Positions 18,601 through 26,137 of a DNA stretch of 34,496 nucleotides are shown in pieces. The notes beneath the pieces were generated by a model that was given only the letters and a program-made list of their open reading frames with translations, searched no databases and was not told where the DNA came from. Numbering within the stretch: position 1 is the first letter of the stretch; every line of letters starts with the position of its first letter. The stretch lies in assembly GCA_029259675.1 (NCBI GenBank), contig JAJDES010000503.1, positions 1 to 34,496 on the forward strand, given 5' to 3'. Source of the stretch: Planctomycetota bacterium (GTDB lineage: Bacteria; Planctomycetota; UBA1135; GCA-002686595). The position numbers and the translations under genes were made by a program.

Positions 18601-19164
18601 GCGATAATGCCCCAGCGCCTCCTCTTCTTCGCCCAATTCATCTAGGACGTTCGCGAGTGCCAAATGGGTGGGATAGTCATCCGGACTCAATTCGTGTGCC
18701 TTGCGCAGGTGCAACTCCGCTTCTTCGAAGTAGCCGTTTCCCGCTTTCAACTTGCCGAGATTGAATTGGGCCGCAGCCGATTTTGGATTAGCGCTCGCCG
18801 CCGCCTCCAACCAAGTGCCGGCGGACTCGATGCGACCATTGGCAAACTCCAAAATTCCGAGCGTGAGCAGATCTTCGAAGGCCGCGTCGGGGCTTTCGGC
18901 AAACGGTCGAATGACCGCAGCGGCCGCTTGCAAATTCTCCTCGACAAAATGAGCTGCCGCTTTTTCGCGCGCAACAACCAGCTCGATTGGAACTTCTGGA
19001 GACGCCGATCCGTCCAGCGGCCCCTCCGCGCCTCCACCCGAATTGTCGGAGCAGGCACAAATTGCCGGCAACCCCAATAGGACGAGGAACCAAGTGCGGA
19101 TGGACGGGTTGAACAGTCCGCGATGGGACTGATTGCTACGAATTCGATTTTGTGCTCGCGTCAT
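15649..19164 (-). CDS. CRTAC1-like lipoprotein with TPR, FG-GAP and ASPIC/UnbV domains
   Basis: 1171 residues, predicted outer-surface or periplasmic lipoprotein. A basic N-terminus and hydrophobic stretch end at ICAC (lipid Cys38). TPRs follow at about 60-240 (AAAQFNLGKLKAGNGYFEEA and others). FG-GAP repeats occupy roughly 330-620 (DLDNDGDLDLVAV, DFDHEGDLDLLLAG, DFDGDAHMDVLAYG). The ASPIC/UnbV domain (about 620-690) carries RRGVGSIVEIRAGGVYRRIF and the VTWPTG motif. The last 470 residues (CPFLYTWNGETYEFITDVLG onward) form a conserved but unnamed region found with such proteins. The ATG at 19164 is preferred to an open frame reaching 19371 because the lipoprotein signal begins there. Its function is unknown; binding or assembly at the cell surface is inference. 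Confidence 0.9.
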   Translation of the reverse strand: MTRAQNRIRSNQSHRGLFNPSIRTWFLVLLGLPAICACSDNSGGGAEGPLDGSASPEVPIELVVAREKAAAHFVEENLQAAAAVIRPFAESPDAAFEDLLTLGILEFANGRIESAGTWLEAAASANPKSAAAQFNLGKLKAGNGYFEEAELHLRKAHELSPDDYPTHLALANVLDELGEEEEALGHYRDLVAVGVDQAGSWHLSTLFRLAQLLSRRGSEDAVQYFNERDKLIARGMKAPSSSEMQRGNFGLLGRALPAGNTVSKPIPLFPATAGMALPAEFSNAVGIIACSLTENWEIFRNANGEAVDSKVGLPDLLCFGPDGIFVAREHSGLYRVEQVDKGGDTRSWSHVVPCDLDNDGDLDLVAVRDAEVVVFHQSATRFERANLSLPKLDGTVRDLVAVDFDHEGDLDLLLAGDFGARVWRNDGLVSGIDEGQFSDASAEAGLPGDTAFEWCAVEDFDTDQDVDFLLGGSAGYYLADSLRGGRFADESLRLEGIPVSKAKPILADFDGDTRPDMWLPEAGVLAWGRPSGDFKGEGRESSTGVLAADLDLDGSFDVLNAPSDVQYAFGLEHELKSTWKLFDAAEQFSSAQFVARDFDGDAHMDVLAYGSGSATLRSGASSGNSIRLALKAEKDNRRGVGSIVEIRAGGVYRRIFWNGEPQTIGVGTAEQLDVIRVTWPTGVIQHEVDVPVGSEVLIERVERQSGSCPFLYTWNGETYEFITDVLGITPLGLPMEPGVLVPPDNDEYVLVRGDQMKLREGANGERYYDVQITEELREVTYLDRVRLDVIDHPLGTEVHPNERFCFPPFPEAHTHVVDTPLAPVSATGSDGHSWTKELAAVDGDYAIPFEVLERQFMGLAKPHWIELAFDAEAVRDAEQLRLICSGWFYWTNASVNVAAARTPGVDFIPPIFQVPDSDAPSGWRDAGPPVGFPAGKLKSMVIDITEMLDPADPRLRIFSTLRLYWDSIRLAVDGDDARMRVTSLEPTSGDLYLRGFSQPTVLLGEHELEWFDWDQKSETPRWNQHPGLYTKLGEVLPLLTSAEDRFVIMGAGDALRVQFDAKDLGPVPDGMQRDYLLYMDGWAKDRDPNSVEALFVEPLPFHGMSSYPYGQDEAFPADEAHRAWRLEWNTRPSHTWIEPLHTQSSRFERDSAFASVQAVEAASTQVQTASR

Positions 19165-19757
19165 GATGTTGGGGCGACTGTGCGCCCATTCCTTCTCGGT
19201 CCTAGCATTCTCCGTGCCACCCCAAAGAATCCAAGCGTGGGCACGATAGAACCGCCAAATGGCCCCTCGGCCCATAGGATCAGCGCGCGAACCCGCAAAA
19301 ATCGCGGGAACCGGGCCGATATGCGCGAAAGACCAACGCTCGCGAAGCTGAGCCGTAGGGCGGGCAACCATGACTTGATCAGCTTCTGCTCGTGCTTGTT
19401 GCCCATTGGAGATTGGGATCCAACCACCGCCAATTCAGTCCATGGGCGACCCGAACTCCCCACACACAGGGATGATGCTTTTGAAGGAAAGTTGAAATCT
19501 ACGAAGGCTGTTATTGATTCCTGCGCCCTTTAACAATGCAGAAGGATCGCGCTTACTTTGTCCAAAAGGATTGGACAATTTTGTCCGATTGGTGACCTGC
19601 AACTTCACCTCCCACTGAGTGACGAGCAAATTGAGCAAGACTCGGAATTGGCACGCGAGCCCTCAGAGGCAACTCGAAGTGAAACAAGTCTTGTACCCGA
19701 GTCGTCCCAAGTGGGTAGAGTCCGAAAGCACGCCCCGAGACGAATTAGCGATACGGC
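19165..19757. other. Intergenic region with a palindromic site
   Basis: About 590 bases between divergent genes. I see no gene. The inverted and direct repeats at 19558-19586 are listed separately; the surrounding 19490-19600 is less GC-rich than neighbours and could hold promoters. Confidence 0.4.
19558..19586. promoter_or_regulatory. Three TTGTCC half-sites, candidate operator or hairpin
   Basis: TTGTCC at 19558-19563, its reverse GGACAA at 19573-19578, and TTGTCC again at 19581-19586. The last two form the perfect 14-bp palindrome GGACAATTTTGTCC; the first two could form a stem with a nine-base loop. Either a protein site or alternative RNA stems is possible. No regulator can be assigned. 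Confidence 0.35.
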
Positions 19758-20087
19758 ATGAGTAGCGCAACAACTTCCACACACGTCGTCACATCCAAGA
19801 GAACCTTCCTCTCGAGGTTGTTTCCCGTCTCCATTCTGTTGCTCATCTTGGGCTCGGTAGTGCTGCTGGGTGTCCTCGGGGACGGGCACTTAAATGCTCC
19901 CGCTGCTGCCCACGACGCGGTTAATTCCAAGGCAACAAACGCCAAGGCCCTGAGTGCGGGAAAGCAGGAAAAGCCCCTTTCCGCCTCAAATATGAGCTCT
20001 AACGGCAATGCCTCAAATGCGGCCGGGGCCAAGCATGCGATTGAATCCGAGCAGGCCGAAACGGATGTGACCACGGCTCCCCAATAA
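19758..20087 (+). CDS. Small single-span protein with low-complexity tail
   Basis: 109 residues of unknown family. One strong span (LFPVSILLLILGSVVLLGVL) follows about 20 cytoplasmic residues. The rest is Ala/Asn/Ser/Lys-rich low complexity, probably unstructured and extracytoplasmic. I found no clear ribosome-binding site. It is isolated, so its role cannot be inferred. It is kept because the span is coherent and base use matches neighbours. Confidence 0.45.
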   Translation: MSSATTSTHVVTSKRTFLSRLFPVSILLLILGSVVLLGVLGDGHLNAPAAAHDAVNSKATNAKALSAGKQEKPLSASNMSSNGNASNAAGAKHAIESEQAETDVTTAPQ

Positions 20088-20571
20088 GCCTGACTACTTG
20101 AACTGACGGGTCCAAAAAAGCCGCTGAACCTTTTCTGTTCGGAGTGCGGCAAGCCATTGCTCAGAAGCCAGGGTTCGCGCAGCGCTATTGCTCAATGCGT
20201 AGCTTTCGGTAGCCGGCTCGCTCACCTAGTTTGTTGCGGCTCGAGCGCGCCCGTCCGTCCAAGACTTGTGGGCACCCGCTCGCGACGATATGCGCACTCC
20301 TGAGGGTGCCCGCAAATTTGGGCTTCCCATGTGAATTCATGGGGCAAATTCATGGGAATTCGCGGTGCCGAAGTTAGCCCGTTTAGCCGAGATTTGATTG
20401 GCGTTTGAAGTCGGCCGTAAGCGCAGGCAGCAACCAAGACAAGACCGGCTCCGCCGGCACGCTAGGCCAATTCAATTTGGAAGCTCCCCACTGCGTGGAC
20501 GATCGCTCGGGCCGGCCCCCCACCGCTCCACCCCCGGCGTCAAAGGGCCCCGGCGTCAAAGGGCTTCCCCC
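20088..20571. other. Intergenic region with short repeats, no gene seen
   Basis: About 480 bases. It holds a pair of direct repeats AATTCATGGG (20334-20343 and 20347-20356), the first inside the inverted repeat CCCATG-TGAATT-CATGGG (20326-20343), and a 16-bp tandem duplication at 20532-20563. A zinc-ribbon-like CSECGKPL string near 20140 has no proper start, so it is not called. Confidence 0.4.
20532..20563. repeat. 16-bp tandem duplication next to MBL-like gene
   Basis: The unit ccccggcgtcaaaggg occurs twice with no spacer, eight bases beyond the stop of the MBL-like gene. It is probably a replication slip; no function is suggested. Confidence 0.7.
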
Positions 20572-21201
20572 TCAATCGAGCGTTGCCAAAAACTCGTGAA
20601 ACGCGTCCTGCGCTCGATAAAAGAAGCAGTCGCCGTCGCCGAGCAGCAGCGCATCAATCGGCAGGGAAGCAAGCGGCCTGAGGGAGGCGATCACTTTGAC
20701 TCGGTCTGTCAGCTTCGGGTCCGGCAAGAGCCGCAAATTTCCCACCTCATGGGAGCGCACGACGTCCCCGAAACACAGGGCTCGAATCGGCTCGATGTAG
20801 AGTGCTATTTCGACCGGTGACTTGCCTCCCCGAATGGAATGAACGGCCAGATTCTGTCCAAGTTCCGCAGGTAGAGAGCTGGGCTGGCCCGCCCGATACC
20901 AACCGTTCACCGCTTCGGCGTCGATGCCGAAGCGTTCGCGCTCGGCCTCAGGCGCCCACAATTCCGCGCCGAATTCCCGGCACAAGCTGACGGCATCGCG
21001 CAAATGATCAAAGTTGGTGAGCAGTACCCAGCGCACTCCACCCAACTCCCTTAGCTCCCCACGCTCCGCCTCCGAGAGCGGCATGGGATCGATTAGGAGG
21101 TTGCCCGAGGGCTGAACCCACAAAAAGCCGTTGAAGTCGAGCTGCTTCTCCGGTTGATAGTGGCTCCAAAGGAACAGATTTTCGATTCGAGTTTTCTTCA
21201 T
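20572..21201 (-). CDS. Degenerate metallo-beta-lactamase-fold protein
   Basis: 209 residues. The layout resembles the metallo-beta-lactamase fold: N-terminal strands ending LLIDPMPLS, then VLLTNFDHLRDA (60-70), GGKSPVEIALYI (125-136), CFGDVV (143-148) and LLLGDGDCF (186-193). The family's H-x-H-x-D-H motif is reduced to Asp65-His66, and the later metal-binding His positions are Ser/Pro and Gly-Asp-Gly. Asp146 remains. It probably cannot hold the usual two metals, so binding or an altered reaction is more likely (inference). The start is supported by GGAGGAGAA seven bases upstream of the ATG. It diverges from the RluA gene with 72 bases between starts. Confidence 0.75.
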   Translation of the reverse strand: MKKTRIENLFLWSHYQPEKQLDFNGFLWVQPSGNLLIDPMPLSEAERGELRELGGVRWVLLTNFDHLRDAVSLCREFGAELWAPEAERERFGIDAEAVNGWYRAGQPSSLPAELGQNLAVHSIRGGKSPVEIALYIEPIRALCFGDVVRSHEVGNLRLLPDPKLTDRVKVIASLRPLASLPIDALLLGDGDCFFYRAQDAFHEFLATLD

Positions 21202-21273
21202 GACATTTCTCCTCCGGGGGCCCTTGGCGCCCCACGTGGATCATACGCCGGTGACCCCCGGCTGACATACGCA

Positions 21274-22209
21274 ATGACGGATCCAGGCGATCCCCTTCGG
21301 CTGACGATTCCAGCCAAATTCAGCGGCCAACGTCTCGATCGGGTTCTGGCGGCCCTGATCCCCGATCATTCGTCGGCTCAGCTGCAAAAGATGGTGCGCC
21401 GCGGGCGTGTGCAGCTGGGCGGAAGCAAAGTACTGCGCTCCAATCTGCGCGTGCAAAAAGGACAGGAAATCCTCATCCAGCTGGAGTCGATCGTCCAAAC
21501 CCAGCCGTTGCTTTGCGTTTTGCACGAGGACGAGCACATCGTCGCCGTGGACAAACCCGCGGGCTTGATCACGCATCAAACGGATCGGCACAAGAGCGGC
21601 ACCCTCGCCGACCTCGCCGCCCTCCAATTCGGAGCCATGCCGAGTTTTGAGGATCAACATCGCCCGGGGATCGTTCACCGATTGGATAGGGACACCAGCG
21701 GTGTGATCCTCTTGGCGCGCACCCAAGCCGCAATGGACCACTTGCGCGATCAATTCAGACAACGCACTGTCGAGAAGCACTATTTGGCATTGGTGCAAGG
21801 TATCCCCTCACCGCCCAAATACATCATCGAGCAGCAACTCGGCCCCGATTCAAAGATCCCCGATCGTCAACGAGTCTTGAAGTTGTCCGAGGGCCGGCGC
21901 GCTCGCACTCAAGTCGAACTGCTTGAGGAATTCGAATCTTGTTCCCTAGTCAGCTGCCGACCGAGCACAGGTCGCCGGCATCAAATCCGAGTCGCTTTGG
22001 CTTCCACCGGCCACCCCATTCTTTGGGATGCGATCTACGGCGCACCACTCAAGGGCAAACCGGATGCGCCCAAGATGAAGCGCCAAGCGCTGCACGCGAG
22101 TCAAATCGAATTCGAGCATCCAGCAACGGGCAAGAGGCTCATGGTCGAAGCCCCGCTCCCTGCCGACATGCAAACAATCTTGCAGTGGCTGCGCGATTCG
22201 TGCGCCTAA
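21274..22209 (+). CDS. RluA family RNA pseudouridine synthase
   Basis: Isomerises uridine to pseudouridine in rRNA or tRNA. 311 residues. An S4-type RNA-binding domain comes first (LDRVLAALIPDHSSAQLQKM through RVQLGG). The catalytic domain has VDKPAGLITH (about 93-102) and GIVHRLDRDTSG with catalytic Asp138. The later motif RPSTGRRHQIRVALASTGHPI completes the RluA signature. The ATG at 21274 puts the S4 domain about ten residues from the N-terminus; an upstream in-frame start at 21154 would overlap the divergent MBL-like gene. Which of RluC, RluD or another site specificity it has cannot be told. Confidence 0.93.
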   Translation: MTDPGDPLRLTIPAKFSGQRLDRVLAALIPDHSSAQLQKMVRRGRVQLGGSKVLRSNLRVQKGQEILIQLESIVQTQPLLCVLHEDEHIVAVDKPAGLITHQTDRHKSGTLADLAALQFGAMPSFEDQHRPGIVHRLDRDTSGVILLARTQAAMDHLRDQFRQRTVEKHYLALVQGIPSPPKYIIEQQLGPDSKIPDRQRVLKLSEGRRARTQVELLEEFESCSLVSCRPSTGRRHQIRVALASTGHPILWDAIYGAPLKGKPDAPKMKRQALHASQIEFEHPATGKRLMVEAPLPADMQTILQWLRDSCA

Positions 22210-22232
22210 TACGCTAGCTCGCGTCACAAGCA

Positions 22233-22269
22233 AATGCGCGTCACATTCCCCTGGAATGTGACGCGCATT
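22233..22269. terminator. Strong bidirectional hairpin terminator
   Basis: A perfect 17-bp stem (22233-22249 paired with 22253-22269) with a three-base CCT loop lies between the convergent rluA-like and TraT-like genes. A short extra pairing (GCA) extends it past a one-base bulge. No U-tract follows, so it may work as a transcription barrier or RNA-stability element for both messages. Confidence 0.75.
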
Positions 22270-22292
22270 GCACGTTTAAAAGCGGTTTTGAG

Positions 22293-23123
22293 CTACGGCA
22301 GCAACTGCGGCAAAGACCCCGACAGGTCGTTGCGCAGGGCGGCGATCGCCTCATCGCGGGTCATCCGAATTTGGCGCGCGACGGCCAACAAGCGGGCCGG
22401 CCGGTAGTACCAATCGGAAACCGTGTTCAAGTCCTGGCGACGGCCGCTGACCGATTGGTCCCGCCCGCCAACACCTTGCTGGTCGCTGATGGCAGCGCCC
22501 GTATTAACCGAAGAGCCCGCATCGCGATCGTAGTTTTCGTTGGTATCCACGCCGCCTTCGATTCGTTCGCCGATTGCGATATCGATCACGAGGTTCCACT
22601 CGGTGACCTTGGTGAAGTTGCTGAACATCTCATTCGCAACAGCCCCCGCACCGACAGCTGCAGCTCCACCCAAGACGGGATTCGCACCGGCGCTATCCAA
22701 GGTAGCGAAAGTCGCTCCGCCGACTGCAACAGCACCCAAGGTGTTCAATGTCGATGAGCCGCCGTCGGCATTGGGGTTCTCGTTAAAGGCGCGCAGATCA
22801 ATTCTGTAGAAGAAATCAGCTTCGTCGGGATTGTTCGTCACGGTGTAGCCCAAGTCCACGGCTGCCGATTCAATCTCACCCTTGATGAAGTTGAACTCAT
22901 TGGCGCCGACCATATTCTTGAAGCGCAAGTAGATCTTGCTCTGGCTCGCATTGACCGGATCCATTTCCGGCAACTGGACCCAGTTGATCGTCGTACTCGA
23001 TTCGGCGTCTCTGATGCCCAGCAAGCCCTGCGTGGCACGGCAACCGGTGGCCATGCTGAGGACGGCGACCGAAGCGACCAGCGCGGCCAAGGGACGAAAG
23101 CGAGAAGGTGTGATGGATTTCAT
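22293..23123 (-). CDS. TraT-like outer membrane lipoprotein
   Basis: 276 residues. A signal peptide ends at MATGC with lipidated Cys28. The region IYLRFKN...EIESAAVDLGYTVTNNPDEADFFYRIDL matches the N-terminal part of the TraT complement-resistance family, followed by the Gly/Ala-rich hydrophobic segment (about 130-165) and IDIAIGERIEGGV. In plasmids TraT provides surface exclusion and serum resistance; chromosomal homologues have unknown roles. Nothing here suggests a conjugative element. It is convergent with the RluA gene through the hairpin at 22233-22269 and divergent from the amidotransferase gene. No clear ribosome-binding site was seen. Confidence 0.8.
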   Translation of the reverse strand: MKSITPSRFRPLAALVASVAVLSMATGCRATQGLLGIRDAESSTTINWVQLPEMDPVNASQSKIYLRFKNMVGANEFNFIKGEIESAAVDLGYTVTNNPDEADFFYRIDLRAFNENPNADGGSSTLNTLGAVAVGGATFATLDSAGANPVLGGAAAVGAGAVANEMFSNFTKVTEWNLVIDIAIGERIEGGVDTNENYDRDAGSSVNTGAAISDQQGVGGRDQSVSGRRQDLNTVSDWYYRPARLLAVARQIRMTRDEAIAALRNDLSGSLPQLLP

Positions 23124-23354
23124 GGACGATTCGAAGTTCTGGCGGAGCTGAGCTCGCGAGCTGTAATGATCTTTGTGGTGGGCAGGTTACTGGACGGATC
23201 GATGTGAATTGAAGGGGCTCGATTCCCCTTCCCCCATACCCAAAGTCCGGCAAAACCCGACCAGAGGGTAGGAATATGCCTCGGAGTGGCCGGACTGGGC
23301 CAGGAAAAGCTGCGTATTACGCTGCGCCGGCATTCGTCCGATAAGTGCAGCGTC

Positions 23355-25211
23355 ATGTGCGGAATTGCTGGATGCCTGGCCCTAGGGGCCGATACTCGTG
23401 CCGATGCCGAGGGAGTTGTGCGCCTGCGCGACGCCCAGGCACACCGCGGCCCGGACGATTCCGGCCTGTGGATCGCCCCGGATCAATGGGCCGTCCTCGG
23501 TCACCGGCGCCTTTCGATTGTGGATTTGACCGCCGCCGGACACCAGCCCATGGGCACGGCCGACGGGCACCTGTGGGTGACGTTCAACGGCGAAATTTAC
23601 AATCACCGTGAATTGCGTGCTGAGCTTGAGCTCCTGGGCGCCAAGTTCGAGTCCAACTGCGACACGGAACTGCTCCTACACGGCTGGCGCGCCTACGGAC
23701 CCGCGCTGCTGGACAAGCTGAACGGCATGTTCGCCTTTGTCTTAGTAGACAGCATTAAGGGCGAGGCCTTTCTGGCGCGCGACCCGCTCGGCATCAAACC
23801 GCTCTACACGGCCGAAGTCGGCGGCAAGCTGTATTTTTCCTCCGAAATCCAACCCTTGCGTCGCGAGCTCGGACTCAACGAGCCCGACCCCGAGGGAGTT
23901 GCCAGTTTTCTGCAATGGGGCTCCATCGCCGCGCCTCGCACGTTGTACGCGGGAATTCGCGCCCTGCCGGCCGCAACCTGGATGCAAGTTAGGCGCGGAA
24001 GAATTGATGGGCCCAACAGCTATTGGAGTCTCGAACAAGAGCTACTATCCAGCGATCCCCTCGAGCTAGTTGACGCACAAGAATGGGCGCGCGCAGCCCT
24101 GACCCAGTCCGTGCGAAAGCACAGCCAAGCAGACGTTGAAGTGGGCGCCTTTTTGTCGGGAGGAGTCGATTCAGCCGCGCTCGTGGGACTTTTGTCCGAA
24201 TCGCACAATGGACCGGTGCGCACGATTACGCTCGGCTTTGACGATCCAAAGCTCGACGAGAGTGATTTAGCGCAGCGAGCAGCAAAGCTATACGGCAGCT
24301 CGCATCAATCGGTTCCGATCCGGATTTCCGCCATGCGCGAAGGTCTGCAGGAGGCCGTTCAAGCCCTCGATCAACCCACGATCGACGGAATCAACGTGTA
24401 CTTCGTTTCTAAGGCTGCAGCCGCGGCGGGCCTCAAGGTCGTCGTTTCCGGCATAGGTGGCGATGAGCTGTTTGGTGGCTACAAGAGCTTCGAACGCGTA
24501 CCGCGCATACGCGGCATTCACCAAGCACTAAACCGCGTGCCGGTACTAACCGGCCTCGCGCGACCGGGCGCTGCTTTGTTGCGCTCCATGCCGGAGAATC
24601 GCAGGACTGAAAAGTTCGCCATGGCGCTCGAATCAGGCCATTCAAGCGCGGGAGCCTACTACGCGGAAAAAGGACTGTTCAGCCCGGGGCGCACGCGCAA
24701 ATTGCTCGCACCCGAATGGGCGCAGGCCGTCTCCGCAACGGATCCCGCGCGCGAACTCCAAAGTCGGATCGACATCGATTCGGTACCCGATGAAGAGCGC
24801 GTCAGCCTGATGGAGTTGCGCCAATACCTCGAAGTCCAACTGCTGCGGGATGCCGATGCCGCGAGCATGCGTCACTCCATAGAGCTGCGCACACCCCTTG
24901 TCGATCGCGAACTTTTGAAGGCCCTCTTCCGCTTGTCCGCCGCCGAACGGCGCGCCGGACCGGCCAAAAAACTCCTGCGCGAAGCTCCCAAGCCCCCGGT
25001 GCCCGACGCCCTTTGGAAGCGCCGCAAGCAAGGCTTCACCCTGCCAATCGAAGGCTGGCTCCAGGAGGGAAGCTTGTCCGCTCAATTGCCCGATCACCCC
25101 CTGCTTCGCCAGAGCGAGATGCAACGCGTGGCCAAGGACTTTCGCCGCGGCCGAGTCCACTGGTCGCGACTGTGGGCCCTGCACAGTTTGGGCAGCTTCC
25201 TCACACGGTAA
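23355..25211 (+). CDS. asnB: Asparagine synthase (glutamine-hydrolysing) type amidotransferase
   Basis: 618 residues. The mature N-terminus is Cys2 (MCGIAG), the glutaminase nucleophile. RGPDDSG and FNGEIYNH follow as class II glutaminase motifs. The synthetase half has the ATP-binding PP-loop SGGVDS (268-273) and the GIGGDELFGGY segment. The enzyme transfers ammonia from Gln to an ATP-activated carboxylate, classically Asp to Asn. It opens the polysaccharide locus, and AsnB-like proteins in such loci can amidate uronic-acid sugars, so that role is possible (inference). The ATG at 23355 is required to expose Cys2; an earlier in-frame start (23286) would bury it. Confidence 0.9.
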   Translation: MCGIAGCLALGADTRADAEGVVRLRDAQAHRGPDDSGLWIAPDQWAVLGHRRLSIVDLTAAGHQPMGTADGHLWVTFNGEIYNHRELRAELELLGAKFESNCDTELLLHGWRAYGPALLDKLNGMFAFVLVDSIKGEAFLARDPLGIKPLYTAEVGGKLYFSSEIQPLRRELGLNEPDPEGVASFLQWGSIAAPRTLYAGIRALPAATWMQVRRGRIDGPNSYWSLEQELLSSDPLELVDAQEWARAALTQSVRKHSQADVEVGAFLSGGVDSAALVGLLSESHNGPVRTITLGFDDPKLDESDLAQRAAKLYGSSHQSVPIRISAMREGLQEAVQALDQPTIDGINVYFVSKAAAAAGLKVVVSGIGGDELFGGYKSFERVPRIRGIHQALNRVPVLTGLARPGAALLRSMPENRRTEKFAMALESGHSSAGAYYAEKGLFSPGRTRKLLAPEWAQAVSATDPARELQSRIDIDSVPDEERVSLMELRQYLEVQLLRDADAASMRHSIELRTPLVDRELLKALFRLSAAERRAGPAKKLLREAPKPPVPDALWKRRKQGFTLPIEGWLQEGSLSAQLPDHPLLRQSEMQRVAKDFRRGRVHWSRLWALHSLGSFLTR

Positions 25212-25405
25212 CTTTGCAACTTCCTCCATGAGGTGCCACCAAGGGGGCCCAATCCCCCCCGAGGCCTCCACAGAATGCCTCTTCCCGATCTGCTACGAAG
25301 CCGCGATTAGGTCGGAAGTTATTTCGCAAGTCTTCCGATACGACCCATGTAGCAGCCCGCCGCATGTGCCCCACAGAGTCGATACCCAGCCCGGAAGCCA
25401 CGGAG

Positions 25406-26137
25406 ATGTACGCAGTTAGGACAAGAATCAAACACCTCGGCAGGCTCGGCTTGCTGCTGATTGCGACGAGCCCGATTGCTTGCAAGGCCCCGCCGCTAGT
25501 GGAGGGAACGATTCCACCCGAATCCTTCTCTTCGCAAGTGGAGTGGGATCGGTACTCACTTGGTCCGGGCGACGTTGTGCGCGTGTCGGTTTTTCAGCAC
25601 CCCGAATTCTCGACGAGCGACATCGGACAACGCATCGATGGACAAGGCAACCTCAGCTTGCCGTTGATCGGACCGATCCCCATCGGCGGCCTGCAGCAAG
25701 AGCAAGCCCGAGCTCTAATTCAGCAAGAGCTCGCCACCTACATTCAGGAACCCTCGGCCAATCTGTCCGTGATCGACTATGGGGCAAGACGCGTTTACGT
25801 CTTCGGCCAAGTGCGCGACCCCGGCAGCTTTATCCTCGACCGACCCATCAACGCATTGCAAGCATTGACCCTCGCGGGCGGCTTCATGCCGGGCGCCGAT
25901 CGCGAACAAGTTGCCTTGATGCGAGCCTCCAGCGGCGAGTTCGAAGTCGCCTTCTTCAACGCTCAAACTCCCGACACCAACGGCCTGGTTGGCGTTCTAC
26001 CCGACGACTTTCTATTCGTCAGGCAAAGCGGAGCCGGTCGCTTCTCCGATCAAGCGCTCCCCGTTCTTCAAGCTCTTGCACCCGTCATTGGTGCCATGAC
26101 AAATGCTCTCGTTGTGGCCGATGCACTCGACGACTAA
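25406..26137 (+). CDS. Wza-like polysaccharide export lipoprotein
   Basis: Outer-membrane export channel component, 243 residues. A signal peptide (basic n-region, GLLLIATSPIAC) ends at lipidated Cys26. The polysaccharide export domain begins at YSLGPGDVVRVSVFQHPEFS and continues through DGQGNLSLPLIGPIPIGG. An SLBB-type domain follows (RRVYVFGQVRDPGSFILDRP, ALQALTLAGGF). It is shorter than Wza, with one SLBB copy. ATG at 25406 fits the signal peptide; ATG at 25364 would add 14 residues. It overlaps the start of the chain-length regulator, indicating one operon. Confidence 0.9.
   Translation: MYAVRTRIKHLGRLGLLLIATSPIACKAPPLVEGTIPPESFSSQVEWDRYSLGPGDVVRVSVFQHPEFSTSDIGQRIDGQGNLSLPLIGPIPIGGLQQEQARALIQQELATYIQEPSANLSVIDYGARRVYVFGQVRDPGSFILDRPINALQALTLAGGFMPGADREQVALMRASSGEFEVAFFNAQTPDTNGLVGVLPDDFLFVRQSGAGRFSDQALPVLQALAPVIGAMTNALVVADALDD

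Noticed and set aside
20098-20110. TTGAACTGACGGG, similar to the first bases of the MITE-like end
   Set aside because: Only eight to nine bases match and no second inverted end is found nearby.
20130-20220. CSECGKPL zinc-ribbon-like string
   Set aside because: No start codon or ribosome-binding site and too short; kept as a curiosity only.
22293-23123. TraT-like protein as sign of a conjugative plasmid
   Set aside because: No other transfer gene is present and chromosomal homologues are common.
25243-25258. GGGGG / CCCCC hairpin after the amidotransferase gene as a terminator
   Set aside because: Stem of only five pairs and no U-tract.
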